A stretch of 64,000 nucleotides of DNA from Arthrobacter sp. AFG20 (GCF_002892795.1 NZ_PJMC01000002.1:124001-188000); one strand, 5' to 3'; positions 46,596-55,891 are shown, counted from the stretch's first letter. Notes: a model not told the origin generated them from the letters alone. Numbers and translations: made by a program.

Positions 46596-47471
46596 CTACT
46601 GCTGGCGGTGTTTGTGGTGCAGGGCGTAGCTGTCAAAGACCGCTGAAGTGGTGTCGCCCGGGTGGCCGAACTTGCCGCGGAGGACTGCCGCCAGCTCCTC
46701 CAACGATGCATCGAGCATTCGTCCGGCAAATAGGAGCTCGGTGTTCGGGCTTTGTTGAGCCTCGGCAGCCAACTGCTGCGCATAGGAGATGGTGTCCGGC
46801 AGGGAACCCCGTTGTTCAACCTCGCGAAAATAGTAGCTCTCGCGGAAGGACAGCAAATCGATGCTGACCGTAGCAACGTCTATGGCTACGGATTCCAGCA
46901 GCGCAGCGGCGTGCAAGGGTTCCAGTCCTGCAATGCCGCTTGGTTCCACTGATTCCCTGATCAGGTTCAGATGGTGGGCAAGGGCGCGGCGGCGGTTGAG
47001 CGCCGGGAACAGCTGGAGAAACCACGAGACTGTGGCTGTGAGCAGCCCGAACCCCGTGATCGCCTGGAGTCCTGTCAGCAGCCGGATGATCGGCGAGCCG
47101 GCGACCACTTCTCCGAACCCCACTGTTGAGAGGCTCACCATCGATATGTAGGCTGCTTCGGCGAAATCCCCCTGCTGTGGCACGCCGTCCCCGTACACGA
47201 AACCTTCCGGGAGGTGCGGCAGGTAAAGCAGCGCCCACCCCGCAATCGCCAGCCCTGCCCATGCGGCAATGACGGCGGCCATCGCCACAGGAGCGGCCAG
47301 TGTGCCGGGGCGCCCTTTCAACTTTCGCGAGAGGAACCAGAAGACGCGCATTATTGTTCTGCACACAGGTCCGGAACCGTGCGGGTAAAGGAGTGTATGG
47401 AAGACGTCCGCGAGCATCAGAAGAATCAGCCCGGCTCCCAGTACCGTCAAGAGCGTGTCCTCGAAGCGCAT
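46596..47471 (-). CDS. Two-helix potassium channel family protein
   Basis: A 291-residue membrane protein with an N-terminal membrane anchor (about 5-30), further helices at about 60-85 and 125-150, and an ion-channel pore loop with selectivity sequence STVGFGE. The C-terminal 130 residues form a soluble helical domain (YYFREVEQRGSLP and onward) that is not a classical RCK domain and may gate the pore in another way. TAGGAT stands five bases before the ATG on the minus strand, with no ribosome-binding site, suggesting a leaderless message. Confidence 0.82.
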   Translation of the reverse strand: MRFEDTLLTVLGAGLILLMLADVFHTLLYPHGSGPVCRTIMRVFWFLSRKLKGRPGTLAAPVAMAAVIAAWAGLAIAGWALLYLPHLPEGFVYGDGVPQQGDFAEAAYISMVSLSTVGFGEVVAGSPIIRLLTGLQAITGFGLLTATVSWFLQLFPALNRRRALAHHLNLIRESVEPSGIAGLEPLHAAALLESVAIDVATVSIDLLSFRESYYFREVEQRGSLPDTISYAQQLAAEAQQSPNTELLFAGRMLDASLEELAAVLRGKFGHPGDTTSAVFDSYALHHKHRQQ

Positions 47472-47600
47472 GTCTTATCCTACGGGCGGACGGTGATGCG
47501 CACTCCTGGCGTGGCCTGCGGCGCACAGGGTGGACCACGAAACTCCAGCCGACGGGCCTCCCGCCGTGTCCGGTGATCGGCCGCGGCGGCGACCGCGGAC

Positions 47601-47606
47601 TACGCT
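47601..47606 (+). promoter_or_regulatory. -10 box for leaderless dehydrogenase
   Basis: TACGCT followed by seven bases and the ATG at 47614, with no ribosome-binding site. This decides the start of the large FAD/Fe-S gene over an upstream ATG at 47530. Confidence 0.4.
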
Positions 47607-47613
47607 GGCCAAC

Positions 47614-50600
47614 ATGAAGCAGACTGACCTTGCCTCCGCTACGGAGGCCGCCGCCGTCGAACCTTCCGCTGAAGAGTCCGGCAAAGCGCGCAACGCCGCA
47701 CAGCAGAAGGTGCTGGAGAAACTGACCGCGGCCGGAATTAGCGCCGACAGCTCGCCGCGCCGGCTGGCCGAATACGCGTACGACGCCTCCAACTACCGGG
47801 TGCCGCCGCTGGCCGTGGTGTTTCCGCGGTCCGCGGATGACGTGGTGGCAGCGCTCGCGGTGTGCCGGGCGACCGGAACGCCGCTGATCAGCCGCGGCGG
47901 CGGCACGTCAATGGCGGGCAACGCCATCGGGCCTGGCGTGGTGCTGGACTTCTCCCGGCACATGAACCGGATCCACGGGATCGACGAGGCGGCGGGCACC
48001 GTGGCGGTGGACCCGGGCGTGGTGCTCGCCGTGCTCTCGCGCGAGGTGGAGCAGGCAACCGGAAACCGCTTCACCTTCGCCCCGGACCCGTCGTCGAAGA
48101 ACCGCGCCACCGTGGGCGGCTCGCTGGGCAACGACGCGTGCGGCAACCATTCTGTCCGCTACGGCCGCACGTCTGACCACGTGGTGGAGCTCGACGTCGT
48201 CACCTCCGATGGTGCCCGGCTCACCGCCACGGCCACGGGGCTGCGCGCCACGCACCCGGAGGACAAACAGGCGGAGGCGCGTGCCGCAGCCCTGACAGAT
48301 GAGCTCAAGGAACTGGCCCACAACAACCTGGCCGACTTCCGCGTGGAGCTGGGCCGGATCCAGCGGCAGGTCTCGGGGTACCACCTGGACAACCTGCTGC
48401 CGGAGAAGGGTTTCAACGTGGCCCGGGCCCTGGTGGGGTCCGAGGGTACGTGCGCGATCGTCACCGGAGCCCGGATGAAGCTGGTGCCCAAACCGGCGAG
48501 CGCTTTGCTCGTGTGCCTCGGCTACGCGGACGTGGTGGACGCGGCGCGGGACATCGAAACCATCCTCGAGTTCTCCCCGGCTGCGGTGGAAGGCATCGAC
48601 GAGGCGATCGTGGATACGATGCGCTTCCGCCGCGGCGAGGGCGCCGTAGTTGGTCTTCCGGAGGGCAAGGCCTGGCTGTATGTGGATCTCGACGGTGACG
48701 ATCCCGCCGAAGTCGAGTCCGAGGCCAACCGGTTGCTGGTTCGCCTCCAAGAGAACGGGCGCCTCGTCGCGGGCCGGCCGGTGCCCGACCCGGTGGAGCG
48801 GGCCTCGCTGTGGCGGGTACGCGAGGACGGGGCCGGGCTTTCGTCGCGCCTGTCCACGGGCGGCGAGTCCTGGCCGGGGTGGGAGGATTCCGCCGTCGCA
48901 CCGGAGAACCTGGCCGATTACCTGGCGGACTTCCGCGGGTTGCTGGACAGCTACGGCCTGCAGGGTGTCATGTACGGGCACTTCGGTGCCGGCTGCATGC
49001 ACATCCGCATTACCTACGACCTTCGCACGGAGGAGGGCCGGGACGTGTTCCGCCGGTTCTCGGCCGACGCCGCGCGGCTGGTCGTGCGGCACGGCGGCTC
49101 GCTCTCCGGCGAGCACGGCGACGGCCGGGCCAGGTCGCAGCTGCTGCCGCTGATGTATTCGCCGCGCATGCTGGAGGCCTTCGCCGCCTTCCGCAGGCTG
49201 TGGGACCCGGCCGGCATCCTGAACCCGGGCTCGCTCACGAATCCGGACCCGATGGATGAGAACCTGGCGCTGGACGGGGTGCCGCAGCGCGAGTGGCGCA
49301 CCAGCTTCGACCTCCGCCCGCTGCACTCCGGCGGGGGATCCACGGCGGAGACGGACAATCCGGCACACGCGGGCGGAAGCGGGATAGACCCGTGGGTCCA
49401 CGCGGTCCAGGGCTGCATAGGCGTGGGCCGCTGTCGCACCGATGCCGGAGGCGTGATGTGCCCCAGCTACCGGGCAACCCGCGACGAGAAGGATTCCACC
49501 CGAGGCCGTGCCCGCGTGCTGCAGGACATGGTCCGAGGCGCGCGCACGGTGGAGGAGGGCTGGAAGTCCGAGGAGGTCCGGGAGGTGCTGGACCTCTGCC
49601 TGTCCTGCAAGGCGTGCTCCAGCGACTGCCCCACGGGCGTGGACATGGCCAGCTACAAGTCGGAGTTCTTCGACCACTACTACCGGGGCCGGAGGCGTCC
49701 GCTTTCGCACTTCTCCCTGGGCTGGCTGCCGCGCTGGCTGAAGGTGACCGGCCGCGTGGCGCCGCTGGTCAACGCTGTGCTGGCCACGCCGCTGGCCAAA
49801 GTAGCGGCCATGCTGGGCGGGCTCACGACCGAGCGCTCGATGCCCCGGTTCGCGGGCGGCAGCGAATGGTGCAAGGAGGTTGCCGCGGCCGGCGTGGCGA
49901 TGCCGGGGAGGAACGGCAGGAAGCACGACGGCGGGACTCGGCTGAGTGCCGGTGGTACCGCTGCCTTGGGTACTGAAAGTGCGGGTGCCGTAGCTTCAAA
50001 CGACGGCGTAGTGCTGTTCGTGGACACGTTCACCAGGGGCTTCCGACCCGAGGTGGCCGGCGCCGCCGCCCGCGTCCTTGCAGGGTCGGGGGAGCGGACC
50101 GAATGCGCGGCCGATGCCTGCTGCGGGCTGACCTGGATTTCGACCGGCCAGCTGGACACCGCGAAGAAGCTGCTGGCCAACGCGGCCGAAGTTCTGGACG
50201 ACGGCACAGACCGCCCCATCGTGGTGGTGGAGCCCAGCTGCGCGGCCGCGCTGCGGAAGGACCTGCCGGAGCTGGTCCACACGGACCAGGCGAAGCGGGT
50301 GGCGGCACGGGTGCGTAGCTTCGCCTCACATGTGGATCAGCTGGCGCGTGCAGGCTGGTCGCCGGCCCCGGCCGCACCGCTGCCGGAGCGTGTGGTGCTG
50401 CAGACGCACTGCCACGAGTACTCGGTGTTTGGTGCCGGAACGCAGCGTGCCGCGCTGGCCGCCGTCGGCATCACCGACGTGGTGGATGCCGCCGGGTGCT
50501 GCGGTGTGGCGGGCAACTTCGGCTTTGAGAAGGAGCACTACGAGGTGAGCATGCAGGTGGCCGAACAGGCACTCGCACCGGCGCTGCGGAGCGCCGGCCC

Positions 50601-50721
50601 GGAGTCCGTGATACTGACAGACGGCTTCTCCTGCGCCATGCAGGTCAGGCAGCTGGACGCCGAGCGGCCCGGACGCCACCTCGCCCAGCTTCTCGATCCC
50701 GGGTCGGGCACCGCTGGCTAA
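47614..50721 (+). CDS. FAD-linked oxidase fused to Fe-S protein (D-2-hydroxyacid dehydrogenase type)
   Basis: A 1035-residue fusion. The first about 460 residues are a PCMH-type FAD domain (SRGGGTSMAGNA) with the FAD-linked oxidase C-terminal domain containing YGHFGAGCMHIR and GEHGDGRARS. A ferredoxin part follows with two 4Fe-4S motifs (CIGVGRCRTDAGGVMCP and CLSCKACSSDCP). The end carries cysteine-rich CCG domains (HCHEYSVFG, AAGCCGVAGNFG). Similar fusions oxidise D-lactate, glycolate or D-2-hydroxyglutarate and pass electrons to the quinone pool. The substrate is undetermined here. Confidence 0.88.
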   Translation: MKQTDLASATEAAAVEPSAEESGKARNAAQQKVLEKLTAAGISADSSPRRLAEYAYDASNYRVPPLAVVFPRSADDVVAALAVCRATGTPLISRGGGTSMAGNAIGPGVVLDFSRHMNRIHGIDEAAGTVAVDPGVVLAVLSREVEQATGNRFTFAPDPSSKNRATVGGSLGNDACGNHSVRYGRTSDHVVELDVVTSDGARLTATATGLRATHPEDKQAEARAAALTDELKELAHNNLADFRVELGRIQRQVSGYHLDNLLPEKGFNVARALVGSEGTCAIVTGARMKLVPKPASALLVCLGYADVVDAARDIETILEFSPAAVEGIDEAIVDTMRFRRGEGAVVGLPEGKAWLYVDLDGDDPAEVESEANRLLVRLQENGRLVAGRPVPDPVERASLWRVREDGAGLSSRLSTGGESWPGWEDSAVAPENLADYLADFRGLLDSYGLQGVMYGHFGAGCMHIRITYDLRTEEGRDVFRRFSADAARLVVRHGGSLSGEHGDGRARSQLLPLMYSPRMLEAFAAFRRLWDPAGILNPGSLTNPDPMDENLALDGVPQREWRTSFDLRPLHSGGGSTAETDNPAHAGGSGIDPWVHAVQGCIGVGRCRTDAGGVMCPSYRATRDEKDSTRGRARVLQDMVRGARTVEEGWKSEEVREVLDLCLSCKACSSDCPTGVDMASYKSEFFDHYYRGRRRPLSHFSLGWLPRWLKVTGRVAPLVNAVLATPLAKVAAMLGGLTTERSMPRFAGGSEWCKEVAAAGVAMPGRNGRKHDGGTRLSAGGTAALGTESAGAVASNDGVVLFVDTFTRGFRPEVAGAAARVLAGSGERTECAADACCGLTWISTGQLDTAKKLLANAAEVLDDGTDRPIVVVEPSCAAALRKDLPELVHTDQAKRVAARVRSFASHVDQLARAGWSPAPAAPLPERVVLQTHCHEYSVFGAGTQRAALAAVGITDVVDAAGCCGVAGNFGFEKEHYEVSMQVAEQALAPALRSAGPESVILTDGFSCAMQVRQLDAERPGRHLAQLLDPGSGTAG

Positions 50722-50738
50722 GCCCGTCCAAACCCGTC

Positions 50739-50757
50739 GGTCGAGCTGGCCGAAACC
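50739..50757. repeat. Copy of the dispersed GGTYGAGC motif
   Basis: GGTCGAGCTGGCCGAAACC, 18 bases after the stop of the dehydrogenase gene. It is related to the words at 16774-16792 and 46522-46536. Confidence 0.4.
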
Positions 50758-50808
50758 CGCTGCCAGCTGAACCCGCCACCCTCGAGCCTTCAGGAGAGAG
50801 AAGACCCG

Positions 50809-51396
50809 ATGAGAGTCACCACCACCACCCTTGAGATGCTTGCCGCGCCCGCACAGGAGGCGCCAGCCTTTCCCGAGGGGGTCCGGTTGGACCGCGCGAC
50901 TGCCGTTTCACCCGAGTATGCGCGGTTCCTCTACGGACTGGTCGGGGGTCCCTGGCATTGGACCGACCGCCTCGGCTGGTCCAGGGAGCAATGGGCCGAC
51001 GAGCTCACCGTCCCCGGCGCTGAGTTCTGGATCCTCTACGGCGAAGGCGTTCCCCTGGGCTACGTGCACCTGCACCCCACGCCCGCCGACACCGGCACGG
51101 ACGTCGAGATCCGCTACTTCGGGCTGACGGAACAAGCCATCGGCCGCGGCCTCGGCGGACGCCTCCTCGAACGAGGCATCCTGGCAGCCTGGTCACTGCC
51201 GGAGCGGTTCGGGCTTCCACCGGTCACCCGCGTCTGGGTCCACACCTGCACGCTCGACGGACCCGCGGCTCTGGCCAACTACCAGGCCAGGGGCTTCGTT
51301 GTCGTCGGCGCGGAAGACGAAGAACAGGACGTCGCCGGGCAGCCTCTTGGTGCCTGGATCTCAACGGGAGGACCTGTCAGCGCCGACCAACACTGA
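50809..51396 (+). CDS. GNAT N-acetyltransferase
   Basis: A 195-residue acetyltransferase-fold protein. The beta4 strand and CoA loop read IRYFGLTEQAIGRGLGGRLLERG, where GRGLGG is the pyrophosphate-binding loop, and NYQARGFVVV closes the fold. GGPWHWTDRLGW in the first half is typical of one actinobacterial subgroup. The acceptor is unknown. GGAGAGAG lies about 7 bases before the ATG. Confidence 0.85.
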   Translation: MRVTTTTLEMLAAPAQEAPAFPEGVRLDRATAVSPEYARFLYGLVGGPWHWTDRLGWSREQWADELTVPGAEFWILYGEGVPLGYVHLHPTPADTGTDVEIRYFGLTEQAIGRGLGGRLLERGILAAWSLPERFGLPPVTRVWVHTCTLDGPAALANYQARGFVVVGAEDEEQDVAGQPLGAWISTGGPVSADQH

Positions 51397-51420
51397 CGTG
51401 GCCCCGCCGCCCAAAGGGGC

Positions 51421-51445
51421 GGCCGTCCCCGAAAAGGGGACGGCC
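51421..51445. terminator. Bidirectional terminator
   Basis: A 10-base perfect stem with a 5-base loop between the convergent GNAT and GDPD genes. Confidence 0.8.
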
Positions 51446-51472
51446 CGCCGTCGTACGTCTTAGCCTGAGGCT

Positions 51473-52561
51473 TTAACTCAGTCCGTACGCCTTCGGCAGC
51501 TTCAGTCCGCGCTGGTCCATGAGGGTGCGCAGGCGGGTGGGGTAGTCGGTGATGATGCCGTCCACGCCGAGGTCCATCAGGCGGGCCATGTCGGCGGTGG
51601 TGTTCACGGTCCACGGGATGACGGGCAGGCCGAACTCGTGGGCGTCGGCGATCATCTGCGGGGTGACGGACGCGAAGGCGGGGGAGATGACGTCGTAGCC
51701 CAGGGCCTTGGCGGCCTTGGCGAGGGAGCCGTCGTAGTCGTCAATGTCGATGCCGCCCAGCTCCGGTGCGGCGCCGGGCTTGCCCACCTGCAGCCACGCG
51801 TCGCCGCTGGAGAGCGCCACGACGGGCAGCTGCGGGGCGATCTTCCGGGTGTAGTTCAGCGTGGACCAGTCGAACGACTGCACGGTGGTGCGGCCGGACA
51901 TGCCCGCCATGTAGATCTCGGTGACCACCGCCTTGGTGAGCGCCACGGAGCCTCCGCCGCCGGCCTGGCCGTCCTCCACCTTGGTCTCCACGTTGAAGCG
52001 GACCTTCTTGGCGCCGAAGTCACGCACCAGCTGGAACACATCTTTCAGCTCGGCGATGCGGTTGCCCTCGATCACCTGCTGCTCCGGGTAGCCGGCCAGC
52101 TGCTTGTAGCCGCAGTTGAGCGTCTTAATCTGCGCGAGGGAAAGATCCGCCACGCGGTCGCCCGCATAGGGGAACTCGGGGTCGTTCGGCGTAACCGGCG
52201 CGGTGTCGGCGCACTTGTTGGCCTGCATCGTGTCGTCGTGCCAGACGACCACCTTGCCGTCCTCGGTCAGGTGGGTGTCCAGCTCGAGCGTGCTCACGCC
52301 CAGCTTGAGCGAGTTCGTGAACGCGGCCAGCGATTCCTCGGTCCACTCGCCGCGGCCGCCGCGGTGCGACTGAAGGTCGAAGGAGCCGTTGCGCTCGTTC
52401 GTCGTGATGGCCGTTGATTTCGCCGTTGGCGAGGTGCCGGAAGCGTTCGACGACGGCGTCACGGCGTCCGCCGCCGGGGCAGCGACGGCGGGTCCCGCCG
52501 TCGAGCCAATGGCAGCGGTGAAAAGCGCGACGGCGGCCGCTGCGGTCAGGACTTTGCGCAT
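51473..52561 (-). CDS. Secreted glycerophosphodiester phosphodiesterase
   Basis: A 362-residue exported TIM-barrel enzyme that splits glycerophosphodiesters (and perhaps teichoic-acid-like polymers) to glycerol 3-phosphate and an alcohol. A signal peptide of about 28 residues (MRKVLTAAAAVALF to AVAA) precedes the barrel. Catalytic residues are in HRGGRGEWTEES (His, Arg and Glu), then ELDTHLTEDG and VVWHDDTM. The barrel closes with IPWTVNTTADMARLMDLGVD. The ATG at 52561 has GGAGGAA 6 bases upstream. Confidence 0.9.
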   Translation of the reverse strand: MRKVLTAAAAVALFTAAIGSTAGPAVAAPAADAVTPSSNASGTSPTAKSTAITTNERNGSFDLQSHRGGRGEWTEESLAAFTNSLKLGVSTLELDTHLTEDGKVVVWHDDTMQANKCADTAPVTPNDPEFPYAGDRVADLSLAQIKTLNCGYKQLAGYPEQQVIEGNRIAELKDVFQLVRDFGAKKVRFNVETKVEDGQAGGGGSVALTKAVVTEIYMAGMSGRTTVQSFDWSTLNYTRKIAPQLPVVALSSGDAWLQVGKPGAAPELGGIDIDDYDGSLAKAAKALGYDVISPAFASVTPQMIADAHEFGLPVIPWTVNTTADMARLMDLGVDGIITDYPTRLRTLMDQRGLKLPKAYGLS

Positions 52562-52750
52562 GGTTTTGTTCCTCCCGGATGACGGTGGCCGGCGCTGAGC
52601 CGCCGACCCGTTCACCCTAGGGAGGCCAGGTGGCGAACGGCATGCGGGCAGGTGGCGGTGAGGTTAACGGCAGTGCCGGGACGTGATGGCAGGTTCCAGC
52701 CGGCACATCTTCCATCAGAATGTAGAAAGGAAAAGACAGGAGGCTCAACC

Positions 52751-53296
52751 ATGACTGTCCTCGTTGCCTATGCGAGCGCGCTGGGTTCCACCCGGGAAAT
52801 AGCTCAACACGTGGCCTCACGAATGGCGGTGGCCCTGGGCGAGGTCGAGTGCCGGTCCGTGGAGGAGGTCGAATCTGTCGCCGGCTACGAGGCTGTGGTG
52901 ACCGGCAGCGCCATCCACAATCAGGCGTGGCTGCCCCCGGCTTTAGCGTTCCTCACACAGTATGGCCCCGAGCTGGCCGGACGGCCTGTCTGGGCCTTCA
53001 GCGTGGGGATGTCCGACGGCCTGCCAAAGCTGTTCCGCGAGCGCGGTGCGGCACTGCAACAGCAACGACTGGAGGAAACGCAGTTCCAGGAAGTCCAGCT
53101 TCGCGGCCACGCTGCCTTCTCCGGCGTTTACCAGGCCACCCAGTTGTCGGCTCCGCTCCGGGCATTGTTCCGCATCGCCGGCGGCCGCTTCGGAGATTTG
53201 CGCGACTGGGCGGCCGTCGACGCCTGGACGGATCAGATAACAGCCGAACTCGCGAAGCCTGCTTCGTCGGCATCGTCCGACACGGACCCGGCATAG
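52751..53296 (+). CDS. Flavodoxin-domain protein
   Basis: A 181-residue FMN-binding protein. VLVAYASALGSTREIAQHVA is the phosphate-binding loop, VVTGSAIHNQAWLP the second flavin loop and WAFSVGMSDG the third. It resembles the flavodoxin/HemG-like (protoporphyrinogen oxidase) group, but without a heme-biosynthesis neighbour the redox partner is unknown. AGGAGG 6 bases upstream sets the ATG at 52751. Confidence 0.85.
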   Translation: MTVLVAYASALGSTREIAQHVASRMAVALGEVECRSVEEVESVAGYEAVVTGSAIHNQAWLPPALAFLTQYGPELAGRPVWAFSVGMSDGLPKLFRERGAALQQQRLEETQFQEVQLRGHAAFSGVYQATQLSAPLRALFRIAGGRFGDLRDWAAVDAWTDQITAELAKPASSASSDTDPA

Positions 53297-53344
53297 TTTC
53301 TCTAGGCCCGGCATAGTATCGCTTGGGGTGGGCGCCGGAGCCGC

Positions 53345-54292
53345 CTACGGCCGCAAGGCGGTGACGAAGCCGCCCCGGGACTGGTCGGGGGTCGGCTGCT
53401 GCTCCAGAGCCGGCCCGCCGGGTGCTGGCCCGCCGGGTCCTGCCGCGTCGGGTGCGGCCAGCGACAGGACGCGGCCATACATCGAACACAGCTCCTCAAC
53501 GGTGTGTCCTGTGCAGCGCCAGCCTGCTGCGTCGAGCAGTTCCGCCGGGTCCGGCGGATCGGCCCGCGCCAGCAGCTCGCTCATGGGCAGGCCCGTCTGC
53601 TCGCTGAACTCACGCAGCTTGGCCTCGATGTCGTCAGTCTTGGGCAGGGCAACTGCCCGCTCAATCACCGCACGGGATCCCTGCGCCGACAGTGCCGCGA
53701 CTTCCTCCAGCACCGCACCCTGGGCGGCGGCATCGAGGTATGGCAGCAGGCCTTCGAGGACCCAGGTCGTAGGCCGCGCCGGGTCAAAACCGGCGGCCAG
53801 GAGCCCCTCCCGCCACGGCAGGGACAGGTCTGCAGGCAGGGGAATTAGTTCGCACCGAGGCTCCGCCGAGAGCCGGCTCAGCACATGGGCCTTGAACTCC
53901 AGGACGTTGGCGCTGTCGATTTCAAAGACCTTGGCGCCGGCCGGCCACGGCAGCCGGAAGGCACGGGTGTCGAGCCCCGCGCCGAGAACCACTGTCTGCG
54001 TGGCGGGAGGGCCGGACTGCAGGAAGTCGTCGATGAACCTGGTCCGCATACCGATGTAAATGGACGCAAGCAGGAGCGGCTGCTGCAGGGGAGGAGCCTC
54101 CGCCGGTTCAGCCGGCCACACCGTCGGCAGGTCCAGGTGGGAGCGGGCAGCCACCACCAGAGCGGAGGCGAAAGGATCCGCCACGAGCGCGTCGGCCCGC
54201 GACGTCTCGACGGCACGGCCCGCCGCCACGGCCAGGGCCGTCTGCGGTAGCCCCTGGTCCTCAAGTTCGGGACTGCGTCCTTGCTCTGTCAC
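53345..54292 (-). CDS. LCMT-type SAM-dependent methyltransferase
   Basis: A 315-residue class I methyltransferase of the leucine-carboxyl-methyltransferase-like (TIGR00027) family, abundant in actinobacteria. SAM-binding residues lie in VVLGAGLDTRAFRL and EIDSANVLEFK; WVLEGLLPYLD is the family signature. The substrate is unknown; some relatives methylate polyketides or peptides at a carboxylate. The start is GTG at 54292 with GGGAGGG upstream. The C-terminal 45 residues are a low-complexity Pro/Gly tail. A 49-residue ORF ends 58 bases upstream in the same direction. Confidence 0.85.
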   Translation of the reverse strand: MTEQGRSPELEDQGLPQTALAVAAGRAVETSRADALVADPFASALVVAARSHLDLPTVWPAEPAEAPPLQQPLLLASIYIGMRTRFIDDFLQSGPPATQTVVLGAGLDTRAFRLPWPAGAKVFEIDSANVLEFKAHVLSRLSAEPRCELIPLPADLSLPWREGLLAAGFDPARPTTWVLEGLLPYLDAAAQGAVLEEVAALSAQGSRAVIERAVALPKTDDIEAKLREFSEQTGLPMSELLARADPPDPAELLDAAGWRCTGHTVEELCSMYGRVLSLAAPDAAGPGGPAPGGPALEQQPTPDQSRGGFVTALRP

Positions 54293-54349
54293 GCCTTACC
54301 CTCCCGTTCGCTGCTTCCCTTTCGGTGAGCCTACTCCCGGTGATGCCTG

Positions 54350-54499
54350 TCAGAGCTGCGCGGCGCTGTCCCACCAGCCTTCCCAAGCCGCGGACGTGAG
54401 CTGGCCCTGGGGAAAATCGGTATTCGACACGGCCTCTCCGAATTGGGAGTTCCCGTCAGCGCGCGTGGTGAAGAACAGATTCAAGGTATTCCAAAGCAT
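54350..54499 (-). CDS. Small 49-residue protein, unknown
   Basis: A short reading frame in an otherwise empty 319-base gap. It begins MLWNTLNLFFTTRADG, has a polar middle with NSQFGEAVSNTDFPQG and ends in SAAWEGWWDSAAQL. AAAGGA stands 8 bases before the ATG, better than many neighbours. The aromatic-rich C terminus is unusual. It lies between the HAD phosphatase and the methyltransferase genes, all on the minus strand. It might be a signalling or modified peptide, or a small membrane-associated protein; no family is known to me. Confidence 0.5.
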   Translation of the reverse strand: MLWNTLNLFFTTRADGNSQFGEAVSNTDFPQGQLTSAAWEGWWDSAAQL

Positions 54500-54611
54500 G
54501 GCTATTTCCTTTCAATCGAGGGTGCGGACGACCCTCTTTCAGGTAGGAATTAGCGTAGCCACGGTATGTTTCAGCGCATCGATTCAACGTTTCGTTCTTG
54601 TATCCGTGTGC

Positions 54612-55343
54612 TCACCTAGCGGCGCAGGACCTCTTCGCGGAACTGTCCGACGGGCGGCGGTTGGCCACGATCAGTGGCAGCAGGTCTCCGGGGGACGTGA
54701 CAACGGCGGCCGCCTGCGACGCTTCCCCGGCGTCCCCGTAGCCCCAGAGCGCGAATATTGTCGGGATTCCGTGTTGGGCGGCTCCGGCGACGTCGTAGCT
54801 CCGGTCTCCGATCATTACGGGACTGGAGATGTCTACGCCTTCGGATTGAAGGCGGAGCAGCAATTCGGCGACGACCTCTGCCTTGCTCGCTCTTCCGTCG
54901 CGGTCGGACGCCCCGCAGATGTTGATGAAATGGCCTTCGATTCCAAACCTTCGTGCGAGTCTTACCGCTTGATCTTCCACCTTGGATGTGGCGACAGCCA
55001 TCGGCATGCCGGCCGAGTGCAGGTGGTCAAGCAGTTCGATGATCCCGTCGTACGGGCTGGACTGTTCAGCGCCGTGGTCGGCGTATGCCTTGCGGTAGTG
55101 TTGGAGGGCCCTTTGGGCGGTTACGTCGTCCAACTGTGAGACTGTTCTGAAGGACTCGATCATCGGCGGGCCGACGAATTGGCGCAGTTTGTCCATCGCG
55201 GGGACCGGCGCGCCTACGGCTGCCAGGGCTCGGGCAGCACTTGCCGTGACGCCGGGTGCTGAATCCAGCAGCGTTCCGTCCATGTCGAACAGGACGCAGC
55301 TAATGCCGGTGAGAGGCGGACGGTCTTGCTGCAGAAATGTCAT
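54612..55343 (-). CDS. HAD-family phosphatase, phosphoglycolate-phosphatase-like
   Basis: A 243-residue HAD hydrolase. Motif I is FDMDGTLLDSA (nucleophile Asp), motif II SKVED-region threonine/serine (VATSK), motif III lysine in SKAEVV and motif IV GDRSYDVAGA. A helical cap domain follows motif I. It resembles Gph/PpaX-type small-molecule phosphatases; the substrate is not clear. The ribosome-binding site is weak. The gene is divergent from the Lrp-type regulator gene. Confidence 0.85.
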   Translation of the reverse strand: MTFLQQDRPPLTGISCVLFDMDGTLLDSAPGVTASAARALAAVGAPVPAMDKLRQFVGPPMIESFRTVSQLDDVTAQRALQHYRKAYADHGAEQSSPYDGIIELLDHLHSAGMPMAVATSKVEDQAVRLARRFGIEGHFINICGASDRDGRASKAEVVAELLLRLQSEGVDISSPVMIGDRSYDVAGAAQHGIPTIFALWGYGDAGEASQAAAVVTSPGDLLPLIVANRRPSDSSAKRSCAAR

Positions 55344-55418
55344 TTTTTCGGGTGCTTTCGGTCGTGGAATTGGTTCGGTTCCGGGTGTGCCGGGGAAATT
55401 TTGGTGTGAAGGGTAGGC

Positions 55419-55886
55419 ATGGATCGAGTGAGTCTTGATCAGATTGACCAGAGGATTCTTGCGGAGCTAACGAAGAACGCTCGGATGAGCCACGCGGAGC
55501 TGGCGACCAAAGTCCTGCTGTCGAGGAATGCCGTGCGCCAACGGATTGAACGGATGGAACGGCAAGGGTATATCCAGGGGTACACCATTGTTGCCGGCCC
55601 GCCGGGGCAGGGGCCGGTGTCCGCCTTCCTGATGGTTTACAGGAAGGACCGGGTGCGGGGGTCGGACGTCATCACCGTACTGCGGTCGATTCCGGAAGTG
55701 GTTTTGTGTGATGTCGTGAGCGGTGACTTTGATCTGTTGGTGAGGGTCGAGGCCCGGTCGCTGGAGAGGGTTCAAGAGATCTGGGAGCAGATTGCGGCCA
55801 TTCCCGGCGTCACGGACACGGTGACGGCCATGACGCTGTCCAGTTACATCAGGCGGGGCCCCGGAGGTGCCCGCGCCACCGAGTGA
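55419..55886 (+). CDS. Lrp/AsnC-family regulator
   Basis: A 155-residue feast-famine regulator. The N-terminal helix-turn-helix reads MSHAELATKVLLSRNAVRQRI and the C-terminal RAM ligand domain contains VLCDVVSGDFDLLVRVEA. Such proteins respond to amino acids. Its place beside the aldehyde dehydrogenase and homoserine dehydrogenase genes suggests that it senses an amino acid of that pathway. GAAGG lies about 6 bases before the ATG. It ends 5 bases before the convergent aldehyde dehydrogenase. Confidence 0.9.
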   Translation: MDRVSLDQIDQRILAELTKNARMSHAELATKVLLSRNAVRQRIERMERQGYIQGYTIVAGPPGQGPVSAFLMVYRKDRVRGSDVITVLRSIPEVVLCDVVSGDFDLLVRVEARSLERVQEIWEQIAAIPGVTDTVTAMTLSSYIRRGPGGARATE

Positions 55887-55891
55887 AGCCG

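Noticed and set aside
47908..49926. Very long open frame antisense to the FAD/Fe-S dehydrogenase
   Set aside because: High GC makes long antisense frames common; its translation is low-complexity His/Arg/Gly-rich with no motif, and the opposite strand is a clear enzyme. The same holds for antisense frames at 26011-27339, 18053-19510 and 36551-38239.
53345..54499. Firm call of a modified-peptide (RiPP) cluster from the small ORF and methyltransferase
   Set aside because: There is no cyclase, protease or exporter beside them, and the methyltransferase family is large and mostly unassigned; kept only as a speculative finding.
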